From Kordiimonadales bacterium (GTDB lineage Bacteria > Pseudomonadota > Alphaproteobacteria > Sphingomonadales > Kordiimonadaceae): a DNA stretch of 64,000 nucleotides. Position numbers and translations under genes: made by a program. The stretch covers positions 1-64,000 of the forward strand of contig NVTU01000008.1 in the NCBI GenBank assembly GCA_002401685.1, given 5' to 3'. Of this stretch, positions 44,186 to 53,014 are shown one piece after another (position 1 is the first letter of the stretch; the number at the start of each line of letters is the position of its first letter). The notes beneath the pieces were generated by a model. It did no database searches. It was not told the origin of the DNA and saw only the letters and a list, made by a program, of their open reading frames with translations.

Positions 44186-44686
44186 ATGTCGCAACTGTCG
44201 ATGCACACTCCTATCATAGATATCACCATCACAGAACTGGATGGCTCGATCATCTCTCTGGATTGGGGATGGTCTCCTTTTCAGGAAAGTTCGCCACTGC
44301 TGCAGGAAGCCAAGCGTCAGCTTGATCTCTATTTTGATGGAGAGCTAGAAACATTTAGCCTACCGATCCAGCCGATGGGTACCAGGCACCAGGAAAAAGT
44401 TTGGCATGCGATGATGGAAATTCCGTTCGGCGCAGTGGCAACATACGGCGAATTGGCGAAAAAAATTGGCTCCGCTGCCCAGCCTGTTGGCTCGGCTTGC
44501 GGTAGAAACCCGTTACCGATATTAGTACCGTGCCACAGAGTTGTGGGATCAGGCGGAAACTTTGGCGGATATTCTGGCGATGGTGGGCTGTATACCAAAC
44601 GCGCGTTGTTGGTTTTGGAAGGCGCGCTTTCGATCGAAGAAGGCAAAGCCTTAGAGGCATCCGGTGCGTTGGATGAGCCAGAATAG
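44186..44686 (+). CDS. ogt: Methylated-DNA--protein-cysteine methyltransferase
   Basis: This suicide enzyme moves O6-alkyl groups from guanine to its own cysteine. The ATG at 44186 follows GGGAA; the longer track start has no Shine-Dalgarno. The C-terminal domain is complete: GTRHQEKVWHAMMEIPFGAVATYGELAKKIG, ACGRNPLPILVPCHRVVGSGG with the acceptor Cys in PCHR, and FGGYSGDGGLYTKRALLVLEG. It is divergent from mnmE. At 166 residues it is a normal Ogt/AGT without the Ada domains. Confidence 0.95.
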   Translation: MSQLSMHTPIIDITITELDGSIISLDWGWSPFQESSPLLQEAKRQLDLYFDGELETFSLPIQPMGTRHQEKVWHAMMEIPFGAVATYGELAKKIGSAAQPVGSACGRNPLPILVPCHRVVGSGGNFGGYSGDGGLYTKRALLVLEGALSIEEGKALEASGALDEPE

Positions 44687-44756
44687 ACCCTGCAGACCGC
44701 CCGGATTCGGCCTCAAAACCTAAGAGCATCTACCTTTGAAAACAAAAAGAAACTCC

Positions 44757-45485
44757 ATGGTCCAATCAATTGATGTTGTGGCAACAGACGGCAGCGGCTG
44801 TTTCAAGGCATACATTGCAATGCCAAAGGCGGCGCCTATAACAGGGCCAACAGCGCGAACCTTCCCTGTAGTTTTAGCCATACAGGAAGTGTTTGGGGTA
44901 AACGCAAACATGCGCGGTGTATGCGATGCACTTGCCGATGAGGGATATATAGCCATTAGCCCAGACCTGTTCTGGCGTACGGAATCGGGACTAGACCTCT
45001 CGGACAAAATTCCCGCTGAACTGGAACGAGCACTCCAGCTTTTTCGATCTTTTGATTTTGAGAAGGGGATGGAAGATTTGGAGGCAACAATATCAGCCGC
45101 CCGCGCCCTTCCAGAATGCAGCGGCAAAGTAGGCGCTGTTGGTTACTGTCTGGGCGGATTGCTCGCATACAAAGTTTCCACTGATCTAAACATCGATGCA
45201 GCCGTTAGTTATTACGGGGTTGGCATTGACCAGAAACTGAACGACGCTAGCGGCATTACATCCCCGATGATGCTACATATGGCCGGGGACGACCAGTTTG
45301 TGAACAAAGATCAGCAGCAGGCCATCACGGAAAAACTGTCAGCCCATGCCCACGTGACCCTTCATACTTATGTCGGACAAGAACATGCTTTCGCACGCTC
45401 CGACAGCACGCACTGGAATATAGAAGCCGCAGAAATAGCTAATGGGAGAACAAATAGATTTTTTAAAACTATGCTCGAAATATAA
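44757..45485 (+). CDS. Dienelactone hydrolase family protein
   Basis: The protein has the DLH alpha/beta hydrolase fold with a cysteine nucleophile in VGAVGYCLGGLLAYK, Asp in LHMAGDDQFV and His in VGQEHAFARSDS, giving the Cys-Asp-His triad of the family. VLAIQEVFGVNANMRGVCDALADEGYIAISPDLFWR is the typical early segment. The ATG at 44757 is preferred to the TTG at 44736. Whether it acts on dienelactones is open; no catechol pathway genes are nearby, though a Rieske oxygenase lies 1 kb away. Confidence 0.9.
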   Translation: MVQSIDVVATDGSGCFKAYIAMPKAAPITGPTARTFPVVLAIQEVFGVNANMRGVCDALADEGYIAISPDLFWRTESGLDLSDKIPAELERALQLFRSFDFEKGMEDLEATISAARALPECSGKVGAVGYCLGGLLAYKVSTDLNIDAAVSYYGVGIDQKLNDASGITSPMMLHMAGDDQFVNKDQQQAITEKLSAHAHVTLHTYVGQEHAFARSDSTHWNIEAAEIANGRTNRFFKTMLEI

Positions 45486-45634
45486 TGATAGCGCATTTCT
45501 CACCGACCAAAGACTAGGTACAAACACACCCATATTTACTTGCTAATCGCCGTTATCTTGGTTGAATAAGCCACCCTAAAATCAATCGACCAATATGCTA
45601 AATATTCCTGATTATACTGAGGAAAAAGACCTGA

Positions 45635-46450
45635 ATGGATACCATAAATCGACGACCTGTCGGGCAGGCATACAGTGTTTGTGTTTTCAATTATTCGCAA
45701 ATGAATAATTTTGGTGATAAATTGGGATGGAATCTTGCCAACGCAATCATTCCCCCAAACTTCACGTTAACATACAAAAGCTTGCCTTTGACGCCTGATC
45801 TCTGGGAAGCGCCTCTAAATAATTATGACCTCATTTTAGTAGGTACAGGCCAATCTATCTTTCACCGCAGTCTAGACCCAGCCTTTCTTAAATGGCTAGA
45901 ACAAGCCAAGTGCCCGAAAGTGGGACTATTCGGCTTGCAGTATCTGGATATGATAGACAAGACACTGTTGCAGCGACTTGTTGATACATTGGATATCTGG
46001 TTTGTGAGAAACAAAGTAGACCTCGAGTTTTTACCGAAATGTGAACATACTCAGCATGTCGGTGACTTGCTTATTGACTTTTTTCCACTAACAAAATGGT
46101 CCAATGACCACCGAATAAATATTCCTGCTAGTATTTCTAAAGCGAATTTCGACATCCAGCAATTGGTCCATAAATTTCAAGAGTACAAACACGTCCACTC
46201 TCACCGTATTCATCCACTATTATGCGCTCTGTGTTCGGCAGACCTTTTCTCATTCACTGAGCAACGAGAATTGCCGGATAGTAGTATATCGGGCAAATTT
46301 AACAAAATGTTGAAAGACATTTTTGACAGAGAATTCGAGGAAAATATCATTTACACCAATGATATGGAAAAAGTAATTTCCTACAAAAAAATGGCGCGAC
46401 AAAACATTAGTATGATCAATGATTGGATTACTGAGCGGTTTCCAGACTAA
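45635..46450 (+). CDS. Unrecognised protein, weakly polysaccharide pyruvyl transferase-like
   Basis: The 271-residue soluble protein opens with VCVFNYSQMNNFGDKLGWNLANAII and later has LILVGTGQSIFHRS, KVGLFGLQYLD, DIWFVRNKVDLEFL and HVHSHRIHPLLCALCSADLFSF. The N-terminal NxGD-N layout and an R-x-H pattern before a hydrophobic stretch recall polysaccharide pyruvyl transferases, but the match is weak. It stands alone between hydrolase and Rieske genes, and is AT-richer than its neighbours by eye, which may mean recent acquisition. No function is claimed. Confidence 0.5.
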   Translation: MDTINRRPVGQAYSVCVFNYSQMNNFGDKLGWNLANAIIPPNFTLTYKSLPLTPDLWEAPLNNYDLILVGTGQSIFHRSLDPAFLKWLEQAKCPKVGLFGLQYLDMIDKTLLQRLVDTLDIWFVRNKVDLEFLPKCEHTQHVGDLLIDFFPLTKWSNDHRINIPASISKANFDIQQLVHKFQEYKHVHSHRIHPLLCALCSADLFSFTEQRELPDSSISGKFNKMLKDIFDREFEENIIYTNDMEKVISYKKMARQNISMINDWITERFPD

Positions 46451-46523
46451 TTGAAGTTTAACTATCTACACGTCTAAAACTTACCAATGGTTACCTACTA
46501 ATGGACAATCCTTCGAACCGGAA

Positions 46524-47756
46524 TTAGGCCTTAAAGCCATCCGAAAGAATATCGTGAAACATAGCAATGCCGTCCTCGTAACCACTTAGAAGCAATGTAT
46601 CGTTCGCGCCTGATGCCATACCGCGCTGGGCGTTTTCACAAACAAAATAGTCTTCCGATTGAAAGACACCATTTTCGATCAGGTCATAGGACCGAGCTAT
46701 GTGGCTTTTCTCTTCATCCGTTTCAGCCAGCTTAGGCACTAGAAATGTGTGCGTTACCAGGGTTTCGTCAGTGCCTACGGGAAACAGTCCTAAATGACTG
46801 ATATAATCGGGATGATAAACCATGATGGTATTGGGGAAAATATAGTGTGCGAAGGAAACATGATTGCGGTCATCCCACTCTTCTGCGGGCAGTTCTAAAG
46901 CGTCTTCAAAACTAGTGCGGGCAACAATGGCGCGGATGTGCTTGCCCACACGTTCGTTGGCAGTTTGGCCATCTATGAAAAAACGGCCAACCGTTTTATT
47001 ATGCAAGCGCACCACATGGTAGCCATCCTGAAAGGCTTCAACTATCAGTTTCCAGTTTGCTTTCTTCAGGCTGGTATCCGACCGGTAGGTCAACTGATCC
47101 GCTACAGCAAAGCTATCCAAGTCATCACTGATTGTGCCGAGGAAGTCAGGCAGATCTATTGGTTTAGTATCGTCAATTTGCACCCAGATAAAACCACTAT
47201 GTTCTGCACACTGAACCGGCTTCAAATTTCGACACGAAAGATCAACACCTTCGAAACCATCCTTAAGCGGCGTATTTTTCAAGGTGCCGTCCAACCCGTA
47301 TGTCCAGTGGTGATAGGGGCAAACAAACACCGGTGTCTTGCCAGTGCCTTCTTCCGCTACAAGCCGCATACCCCGGTGCCGACAGACATTTAAAAAAGCC
47401 CGTATCACCTTATCCTTGCCGCGAACAATCAGTAGCGGTTTACCCAGATGATCATGGGTAAAATGACTGCCTGCTTTCTCAAGCATCGAGGCATGCCCGA
47501 CAATGACAGGTGTTTTGTCAAACAGCTCGGTTTGCTCTCGCTTAAGTAAATCTGGATCAAGATACATTTCGACAGGAACTTCCGAAGAAGGTGGTAGCGG
47601 AGCACTGTCTTGTCTTTTTACTTTATCCCTGAAAGTACTGAACATCTGCATATGCGGTTTCAAACTTTCTCCGCTTGCCATGGTATCTTTACTGTCTTTG
47701 CCCACGCCGCATCCTTTCAGAATATGCTGTCTTATCTGCCTAGATCTATCGCTCAA
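46524..47756 (-). CDS. Rieske-type aromatic ring-hydroxylating oxygenase alpha subunit
   Basis: The Rieske [2Fe-2S] motif is CRHRG...CPYHHW near residues 124-147, and the catalytic non-haem iron region is VEAFQDGYHVVRLH in the C-terminal SRPBCC domain. These enzymes hydroxylate or demethylate small aromatic or quaternary-amine substrates using a separate reductase. No reductase or beta subunit gene is adjacent, so this is an orphan. The TTG start at 47756 is uncertain; ATG at 47681 would remove 25 residues and keep all motifs. Confidence 0.88.
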   Translation of the reverse strand: MSDRSRQIRQHILKGCGVGKDSKDTMASGESLKPHMQMFSTFRDKVKRQDSAPLPPSSEVPVEMYLDPDLLKREQTELFDKTPVIVGHASMLEKAGSHFTHDHLGKPLLIVRGKDKVIRAFLNVCRHRGMRLVAEEGTGKTPVFVCPYHHWTYGLDGTLKNTPLKDGFEGVDLSCRNLKPVQCAEHSGFIWVQIDDTKPIDLPDFLGTISDDLDSFAVADQLTYRSDTSLKKANWKLIVEAFQDGYHVVRLHNKTVGRFFIDGQTANERVGKHIRAIVARTSFEDALELPAEEWDDRNHVSFAHYIFPNTIMVYHPDYISHLGLFPVGTDETLVTHTFLVPKLAETDEEKSHIARSYDLIENGVFQSEDYFVCENAQRGMASGANDTLLLSGYEDGIAMFHDILSDGFKA

Positions 47757-47951
47757 TAAAAGTCTTCTCTAAATTAGATAAGGCGAAAGCTTTGAGAAAA
47801 AACTGTTGCTGAAGATTGGCCTCCATATTCTATCCCTAAACATGCAATGAGCGTGCTTCCCTGCACTCAGATATATTAAAGCCAAAGCTAATAAAGTTTT
47901 GTATTCACCGCCATTCACACGTTAAGCCCATATTTTCCTAAGATTTATATG

Positions 47952-47981
47952 CAAAAAAAAAGGCCCGCAAAAGCGAGCCCC
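47952..47981 (-). terminator. Intrinsic terminator of rho
   Basis: On the minus strand GGCTCGC-TTTT-GCGGGCC forms a 7-bp stem with one G-U pair, followed by a run of nine T, about 25 bases after the rho stop. It is notable that the rho gene itself ends Rho-independently. Confidence 0.85.
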
Positions 47982-48003
47982 TTAATCCAAATTCTAACAG
48001 ATT

Positions 48004-49272
48004 TTAGTTGTTCATCTGCGAGAAGAAATCATCATTATTTTTAGAATCCTTCATCTTACCAAGCAGGAATTCCATCGCATCAATTGTACCCATCGGTGTC
48101 AAGATACGGCGTAGCACCCACATTTTAGAAAGTGTCGCTGCATCAACAAGCAGCTCTTCTTTCCGTGTGCCGGATTTAACAATATCGATTGCAGGGAAAA
48201 TGCGTTTATCAGCAACTTTGCGGTCGAGAATAATTTCACAGTTACCTGTGCCTTTAAATTCTTCAAAAATCACTTCATCCATGCGGCTGCCAGTTTCAAT
48301 GAGCGCCGTTGCAATGATAGAAAGCGATCCGCCTTCTTCAATGTTCCGTGCAGCACCAAAGAACCGCTTAGGGCGTTGGAGCGCGTTCGCATCCACGCCG
48401 CCTGTCAGTACTTTACCAGAGGACGGAACCACCGTGTTATATGCACGAGCAAGACGCGTAATACTATCGAGCAGAATAACAACATCGCGGCCATGCTCCA
48501 CCAGACGTTTGGCTTTCTCAATAACCATCTCTGCTACCTGCACGTGGCGCGTCGCTGGCTCATCAAAAGTTGACGAAACCACTTCAGCATGAACACTGCG
48601 CTGCATGTCGGTAACTTCTTCAGGCCGTTCGTCAATCAACAGAACAATCACAAAACACTCAGGGTGATTTTTAGTGATGTTTTTGGCAATATTTTGCAGA
48701 AGAACAGTTTTACCTGTACGCGGTGGTGCGACGATCAAGGCACGCTGGCCTTTACCAATGGGTGCCACCAGATCAATCACGCGCGGTGATTTGTCTTTTA
48801 CTGTCGGGTCATTGGGATCAAGGCTAAAGCGCTCATCAGGATAAAGAGGTGTCAGATTATCAAAATTCACTTTGTGACGCATTTTTTCCGGGTCTTCAAA
48901 GTTAATCTGATTAACTTTAAGAAGGGCAAAATAGCGCTCGCCGTCTTTCGGCGCCCTGATCTGGCCGTCGACTGTATCCCCGGTGCGCAAGCCAAAACGG
49001 CGAATTTGCGAAGGGCTTACATAAATGTCATCTGGCCCTGGAAGATAGTTCGATTCAGGACTGCGCAGAAAACCAAAACCATCAGAAAGTGTTTCAACAA
49101 CACCTTTTCCCAAGATTTCCACACCGTCATCAGACAGGTTTTTCAAAATAGCAAACATCATATCTTGCTTGCGAAGGGTGCTGGCGTTTTCAACACCGCA
49201 TTCTTCAGCACACGTCAATAGGTCTGCGGGTGATTTGTCTTTCAAATCCTGCAAATGCATAGTTGCATCCAT
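48004..49272 (-). CDS. rho: Transcription termination factor Rho
   Basis: Rho is the hexameric RNA translocase that ends many transcripts. It has the N-terminal helix bundle, the RNA-binding cold-shock-like domain ([43 protein letters not shown]), Walker [29 protein letters not shown] and [11 protein letters not shown]. Length (422) is typical. It lies between the Rieske gene and hemJ, close to the origin as in other alphaproteobacteria. Confidence 0.98.
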   Translation of the reverse strand: MDATMHLQDLKDKSPADLLTCAEECGVENASTLRKQDMMFAILKNLSDDGVEILGKGVVETLSDGFGFLRSPESNYLPGPDDIYVSPSQIRRFGLRTGDTVDGQIRAPKDGERYFALLKVNQINFEDPEKMRHKVNFDNLTPLYPDERFSLDPNDPTVKDKSPRVIDLVAPIGKGQRALIVAPPRTGKTVLLQNIAKNITKNHPECFVIVLLIDERPEEVTDMQRSVHAEVVSSTFDEPATRHVQVAEMVIEKAKRLVEHGRDVVILLDSITRLARAYNTVVPSSGKVLTGGVDANALQRPKRFFGAARNIEEGGSLSIIATALIETGSRMDEVIFEEFKGTGNCEIILDRKVADKRIFPAIDIVKSGTRKEELLVDAATLSKMWVLRRILTPMGTIDAMEFLLGKMKDSKNNDDFFSQMNN

Positions 49273-49525
49273 AGCTTTAGTACTCTTCTGGATAACTTGC
49301 CCGAAAGGGGCTGGCGATTTTAAATATCAATTTTCTAGTTTAGAAAATCAGTGATGGTGGGGAAGTTGGTCTCGTCAGTAGCCGAATGAGGTAATCAAAC
49401 GGATGGTGTCACTTTTTACGTCCGGCAGGTGCGCGAACAACTGGAAGGTACCATGTCGGAACCATCTGTCAAGAATTTTGCGTTCGCTAGAGAAAGCCCA
49501 AAATTATAGCCTAAAAAACAGCTAT

Positions 49526-49969
49526 TTAGAAAGGTCTTACAACAACCAGAATAACAACAGCAATTGCCACAAAAGCCGGCACTTCATTTATCTTTCGCAG
49601 AAACTTTTCGGACTTGGTTCGGTTACCATCGGCAAAATCTTTGCGTATGCGCGACAGCATGCCATGGAAACCTGAAAATAAAAACACCAGCGCCAATTTA
49701 GCATAAAGCCAAATTTCAGCACCAAACCCTAGGTTAAGAACAAGGCAAATCCCAAGTATCCATGCGGCGATCATGGCCGGGTTCAAAATAATGCGCATCA
49801 GTTTGGCTTCACGCTCAATCCATTTGGCATCTTCTTCAGACCCAACAGAATACTGACAGTGGTAGGCCAGATAGCGCGGCATCATAAACATACCCGCCAT
49901 CCAGAAAATTACGAAAATAATATGGAACGCTTTCACCCAAAGATACGCGTCGCCCAAAAAGCCTTCCAT
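49526..49969 (-). CDS. hemJ: HemJ-type protoporphyrinogen oxidase
   Basis: The 147-residue protein has four membrane helices with conserved residues of the UPF0093/HemJ family: YLWVKAFHIIFVIFWMAGMFMMPRYLAYH and a C-terminal INEVPAFVAIAVVILVVVRPF. HemJ oxidises protoporphyrinogen IX to protoporphyrin IX, the penultimate haem step, in bacteria lacking HemG and HemY. The hemE gene, upstream on the same strand, encodes an earlier step, and the pair is typical of this origin region. Confidence 0.92.
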   Translation of the reverse strand: MEGFLGDAYLWVKAFHIIFVIFWMAGMFMMPRYLAYHCQYSVGSEEDAKWIEREAKLMRIILNPAMIAAWILGICLVLNLGFGAEIWLYAKLALVFLFSGFHGMLSRIRKDFADGNRTKSEKFLRKINEVPAFVAIAVVILVVVRPF

Positions 49970-50038
49970 TATTTTTTCTCCCTCGCCTCAATCACCACTA
50001 TTCTAAGTTTGAATAGGCGTTAGGCTACAGCTTCAATC

Positions 50039-51070
50039 TTATCGGCGGAAGGCTTTAATTGTCGCAGCAAGTTCAGCAACATTTTCTGGCGGTGTTTCCG
50101 GCACAAAGCCATGCCCAAGGTTAAACACATGCGCGCCGCCTTTCAGGCTTTCAAGAATACGGTTGGTCTCATCCACCATTTGTTTGCCGCCCGCTACAAC
50201 CAGATGCGGGTCCAAATTACCCTGCACACAGACCTGACTTTGCACTTCCGATACCGCCCACCCGAGAGGGACCCCTGTATCAAGCGAAACAGCGTCTACG
50301 CCAGTACGGGATACAAAGTCAGGTAACAGGGCGCCAGCAAGCCTTGGAAAGCCAATTATCGGTGTTTCACTGTGCTTAGCACGAATCTTTTCCACAATTG
50401 CCTTGGTAGGCTCGATCACCCATTTCTCAAACATTGTCTCAGGCAAAGCAGCCGACCAGCTATCAAAAATCTGGACAACTTCAGCACCAGCTTCAATCTG
50501 GGCACATAAATATTCAGCGGTAGAGTCAACAAGAATATCGAGTATTTTTCCAAAAAGCTCAGGGTTCCCGTACCCTAGCTGACGTGCGGCGGCATGGTCT
50601 TTACTACCCTGACCACCGATCATGTAGGTCGCTACAGTCCAAGGAGATCCCGCAAAACCAATAAGCGTTACATTGTCAGGCAAGCTATTTGAAAGCCTCG
50701 ACACTGTCTTGTAGACAGACCCCATTTTGTCGTGAAACCCGCTCATTGACAGGTTTGCAAAAGCTTTTTCCGTGGCAATGGGATCCAGGCGAGGGCCTAC
50801 ACCTTGCTCAAACCAAACCTTTTGGCCAAGCCCATCTGGTACGACCAAAATATCTGCAAAAAGAATTGCGCCGTCCATACCATAGCGACGGATGGGCTGC
50901 AGAGTCACTTCCTCGGCTTTTTCAGGTGTGTAGCAAAAATCTAGAAACGAAGGCGTTGTCTCCCTAACTTTGCGGTACTCCGGCAAATACCGGCCAGCCT
51001 GACGCATAAACCAGAAAGGAACTCTGTCACCAGGATTGCCTTTAAGAGTTTCAAGTAAGATTTTTGACAT
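50039..51070 (-). CDS. hemE: Uroporphyrinogen decarboxylase
   Basis: HemE decarboxylates uroporphyrinogen III to coproporphyrinogen III. The signature RVPFWFMRQAGRYLPEYRKVR is near residue 20, and GFAGSPWTVATYMIGGQGSK and GHGFVPETPPENVAEL are also conserved. It is 343 residues, as usual. Its start faces the origin gap, with ppsR on the other side, exactly the hemE-oriC-ppsR order of Caulobacter. Confidence 0.98.
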   Translation of the reverse strand: MSKILLETLKGNPGDRVPFWFMRQAGRYLPEYRKVRETTPSFLDFCYTPEKAEEVTLQPIRRYGMDGAILFADILVVPDGLGQKVWFEQGVGPRLDPIATEKAFANLSMSGFHDKMGSVYKTVSRLSNSLPDNVTLIGFAGSPWTVATYMIGGQGSKDHAAARQLGYGNPELFGKILDILVDSTAEYLCAQIEAGAEVVQIFDSWSAALPETMFEKWVIEPTKAIVEKIRAKHSETPIIGFPRLAGALLPDFVSRTGVDAVSLDTGVPLGWAVSEVQSQVCVQGNLDPHLVVAGGKQMVDETNRILESLKGGAHVFNLGHGFVPETPPENVAELAATIKAFRR

Positions 51071-51151
51071 GGAAGTTTGACCTGACTGAAAGAGGGAAAC
51101 GAAGCCGCCTTAAGCTCTGCTCTAATACATTAATATATATATATAGAAATA

Positions 51152-51166
51152 TAGTAGTGGTAGTAG
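51152..51166 (+). other. Candidate DnaA-trio element
   Basis: TAGTAGTGGTAGTAG reads as five consecutive triplets, four of them TAG, at the edge of the AT-rich stretch and just left of the DnaA boxes. In the DnaA-trio model these triplets guide DnaA onto the single strand during unwinding. Position and orientation fit; function is inferred. Confidence 0.6.
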
Positions 51167-51193
51167 ATAGCTGTGAATTGTGGGGAAAACTAT

Positions 51194-51202
51194 TTATCCA
51201 CA
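51194..51202 (+). other. DnaA box TTATCCACA
   Basis: This is a perfect match to the DnaA box consensus, the first strong box right of the AT-rich segment. Confidence 0.85.
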
Positions 51203-51205
51203 TGT

Positions 51206-51214
51206 TTATACACA
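51206..51214 (+). other. DnaA box TTATACACA
   Basis: This is a perfect TTATNCACA match three bases after the first box and in the same orientation. Confidence 0.82.
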
Positions 51215-51247
51215 TTTCCTAACCAAGCATACTAGCCTCAAAAAAAA

Positions 51248-51256
51248 TGTGGATAA
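51248..51256 (-). other. DnaA box (reverse strand)
   Basis: TGTGGATAA on the plus strand is TTATCCACA on the minus strand, a perfect box in the opposite orientation. Confidence 0.82.
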
Positions 51257-51461
51257 AACTTGGGTTAACTCAAAAACCTTAGGGAAAACCAACAGATTTA
51301 ATTATGGGGATAAGTTTTAAAACGCGGTTTTCTGGGCTTCTGAAGTTATCCTGTATCCCCGTAATTTCTGGTTTGGGATAAAAAGGGCAAACTTATGGAT
51401 GACCTCTTCACAATATGTGGTTAAGTGCCGTACCCTAGGTATTCCACTGGTTACTAACAAT

Positions 51462-51470
51462 TTATCCACA
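51462..51470 (+). other. DnaA box TTATCCACA near ppsR
   Basis: This perfect box lies about 40 bases before the ppsR start and so may also affect ppsR transcription. Confidence 0.82.
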
Positions 51471-51512
51471 GGCTGTTCCCATGAGTCGCACACAGCCAAT
51501 TAAGGTTTGAAA

Positions 51513-52421
51513 ATGGCCACTCCTTATGCTGATGTGTCAGCCGATAAAGATGATGATAGTGAGATTTTTCATCTGCATCTAGTTTCAGATTCTACCGGCG
51601 AAACACTGGAGGCCATTGTCTCCGCCGCGTTGGTTCAGTTTGAAGGGGTGAAAGTACGCAAGCATTTTTGGCCTTTGGTAAGGTCAGCCTTGCAGATGAA
51701 CCGCCTGATGATTGATATTGCTGAAGACCCGGGTCTAGTGATGTATACGCTGGTCAACCGCGAGATCCGCGAAGTTTTGGAAAAATGCTGTTTGGAAGAA
51801 AACTTGCCGGCACTTTCTATCCTTGATCCGGTGATCAATTTGCTGGGCTCATACTTTGGCCAGAAAGCATCGCGAAAACCAGGCCGCCAACATATTATGG
51901 ATGCGCATTATTTCCAGCGTATTGATGCGCTGCATTTTACGATGGCTCATGATGACGGGCAGCTTGTGGAAAACGCGGCAGAGGCTGATATTATTCTGGT
52001 CGGCGTGTCGCGCTCCTCAAAAACACCCACGAGCATTTATTTGGCCAACAAAGGTTTCAAGACAATGAACGTGCCCTTTGTGCACGGCTGCCCAATGCCT
52101 GCTGAACTTAATGGTTTGGAAAACACGTTTGTATTGGGGCTGACAACCAGCGTTGAACGGCTGGTTCAAATTCGGACAAACCGGCTGCGATCCCTTAAGG
52201 AAAGCGCGGATGCAGATTATACAAACCAATTGCATATTCAGGACGAAGTGAAAGAATGCCGGCGCTATTGTACTGAACGTGGATGGCAAATTCTGGATGT
52301 GACCAGACGGTCGATTGAAGAATCGGCGGCGGCTATTTTAAACAGGTATCAGACATGGCTCGATAAGCAGGAAGATGGTGCTTTGCATAAACGTAGGCCA
52401 CAATCCAAGGACCTGCAGTGA
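51513..52421 (+). CDS. ppsR: Pyruvate, phosphate/water dikinase regulatory protein
   Basis: This bifunctional kinase/pyrophosphorylase (DUF299) switches the PEP-forming dikinase off and on by phosphorylating a threonine. Motifs: FHLHLVSDSTGETLEAIVSAALVQF and the nucleotide loop VGVSRSSKTPTSIYLANKG. The ATG at 51513 follows AAGG. It is the RP001-type gene beside the Caulobacter origin. It starts an operon with maf, aroE, coaE and dnaQ in which each gene overlaps the next by 4-8 bases. Confidence 0.93.
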   Translation: MATPYADVSADKDDDSEIFHLHLVSDSTGETLEAIVSAALVQFEGVKVRKHFWPLVRSALQMNRLMIDIAEDPGLVMYTLVNREIREVLEKCCLEENLPALSILDPVINLLGSYFGQKASRKPGRQHIMDAHYFQRIDALHFTMAHDDGQLVENAAEADIILVGVSRSSKTPTSIYLANKGFKTMNVPFVHGCPMPAELNGLENTFVLGLTTSVERLVQIRTNRLRSLKESADADYTNQLHIQDEVKECRRYCTERGWQILDVTRRSIEESAAAILNRYQTWLDKQEDGALHKRRPQSKDLQ

Positions 52422-53014
52422 CTAACATCATTTTGGCCTCTGCCAGTAAAACACGGGCTGATATGCTGCTAAAGGCTGGTGTTTCATTCTGTACCGAGAA
52501 ACCGCTAACCGATGAAGGTGCTTTGAAGGCCGCGCTTGTTGCTGAAGCCGCACCCGCCCGTGATATTGCTGATGCGCTGGCGGATGCCAAAGCCAGATCG
52601 GTCTCTCTCATAAATCCTGACGCGCTGATCATTGGTGCAGACCAAGTCTTGACGCAAGGGGGCTCGCTTTTTTCCAAGGCAAAAAACCGGGAAGAAGCAG
52701 AGCAAACACTGAACGTGTTATCGGCACAAACCCATGACCTGTATAGTGCGGCTGTTGTGTATTTAGGCGGCCAACCGCTGTGGCGCACGGTCACAAAAGT
52801 ATCCCTGACTATGAGGCCACTATCTGCGGACTTTATTACCACCTATTTAGACGCGCTTGGCGAGGATGCTTTTTGGTCGGTTGGCTGCTATCAGATAGAA
52901 GGGCTTGGCGCGCAGCTTTTCACGCAAGTTAAGGGGGACTATTTTACAGTCCTCGGCTTGCCGCTGTTGCCACTATTGGATTTTCTCCGCGGGTACGGTG
53001 CGTTGAAGAAATGA
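52418..53014 (+). CDS. Maf-like nucleotide pyrophosphatase
   Basis: Maf proteins hydrolyse dTTP/UTP or modified nucleotides and are linked to septum arrest. The signature is ILASASKTRADMLLKAGV, with DALIIGADQVLTQGG and DAFWSVGCYQIEGLGAQLFTQVKGDYFTVLGLPLLPLLDFL. The GTG start overlaps the ppsR stop (GTGA). The subfamily (dTTP- or m7GTP-specific) is not determined. Confidence 0.93.
   Translation: MTNIILASASKTRADMLLKAGVSFCTEKPLTDEGALKAALVAEAAPARDIADALADAKARSVSLINPDALIIGADQVLTQGGSLFSKAKNREEAEQTLNVLSAQTHDLYSAAVVYLGGQPLWRTVTKVSLTMRPLSADFITTYLDALGEDAFWSVGCYQIEGLGAQLFTQVKGDYFTVLGLPLLPLLDFLRGYGALKK

Larger units (their letters stand above)
51071..51512. other. Predicted chromosomal replication origin oriC
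   Basis: The 442-base gap between hemE and ppsR has no gene. It holds four DnaA boxes matching TTATNCACA perfectly and near-matches (for example 51305-51313 and 51416-51424, 8/9), an AT-rich stretch at 51121-51151 (TAATATATATATATAG), and TAG-type triplets next to it. Gene orientation switches here, and parA/parB with parS sites lie to the left. This is the standard alphaproteobacterial origin position. No full CtrA site (TTAA-N7-TTAA) was found; one GANTC methylation site is at about 51484. Confidence 0.92.

Noticed and set aside
51071-51512. CtrA-controlled origin as in Caulobacter
   Set aside because: No TTAA-N7-TTAA was found; only an isolated TTAACCAC-like half-site on the minus strand near 51424.
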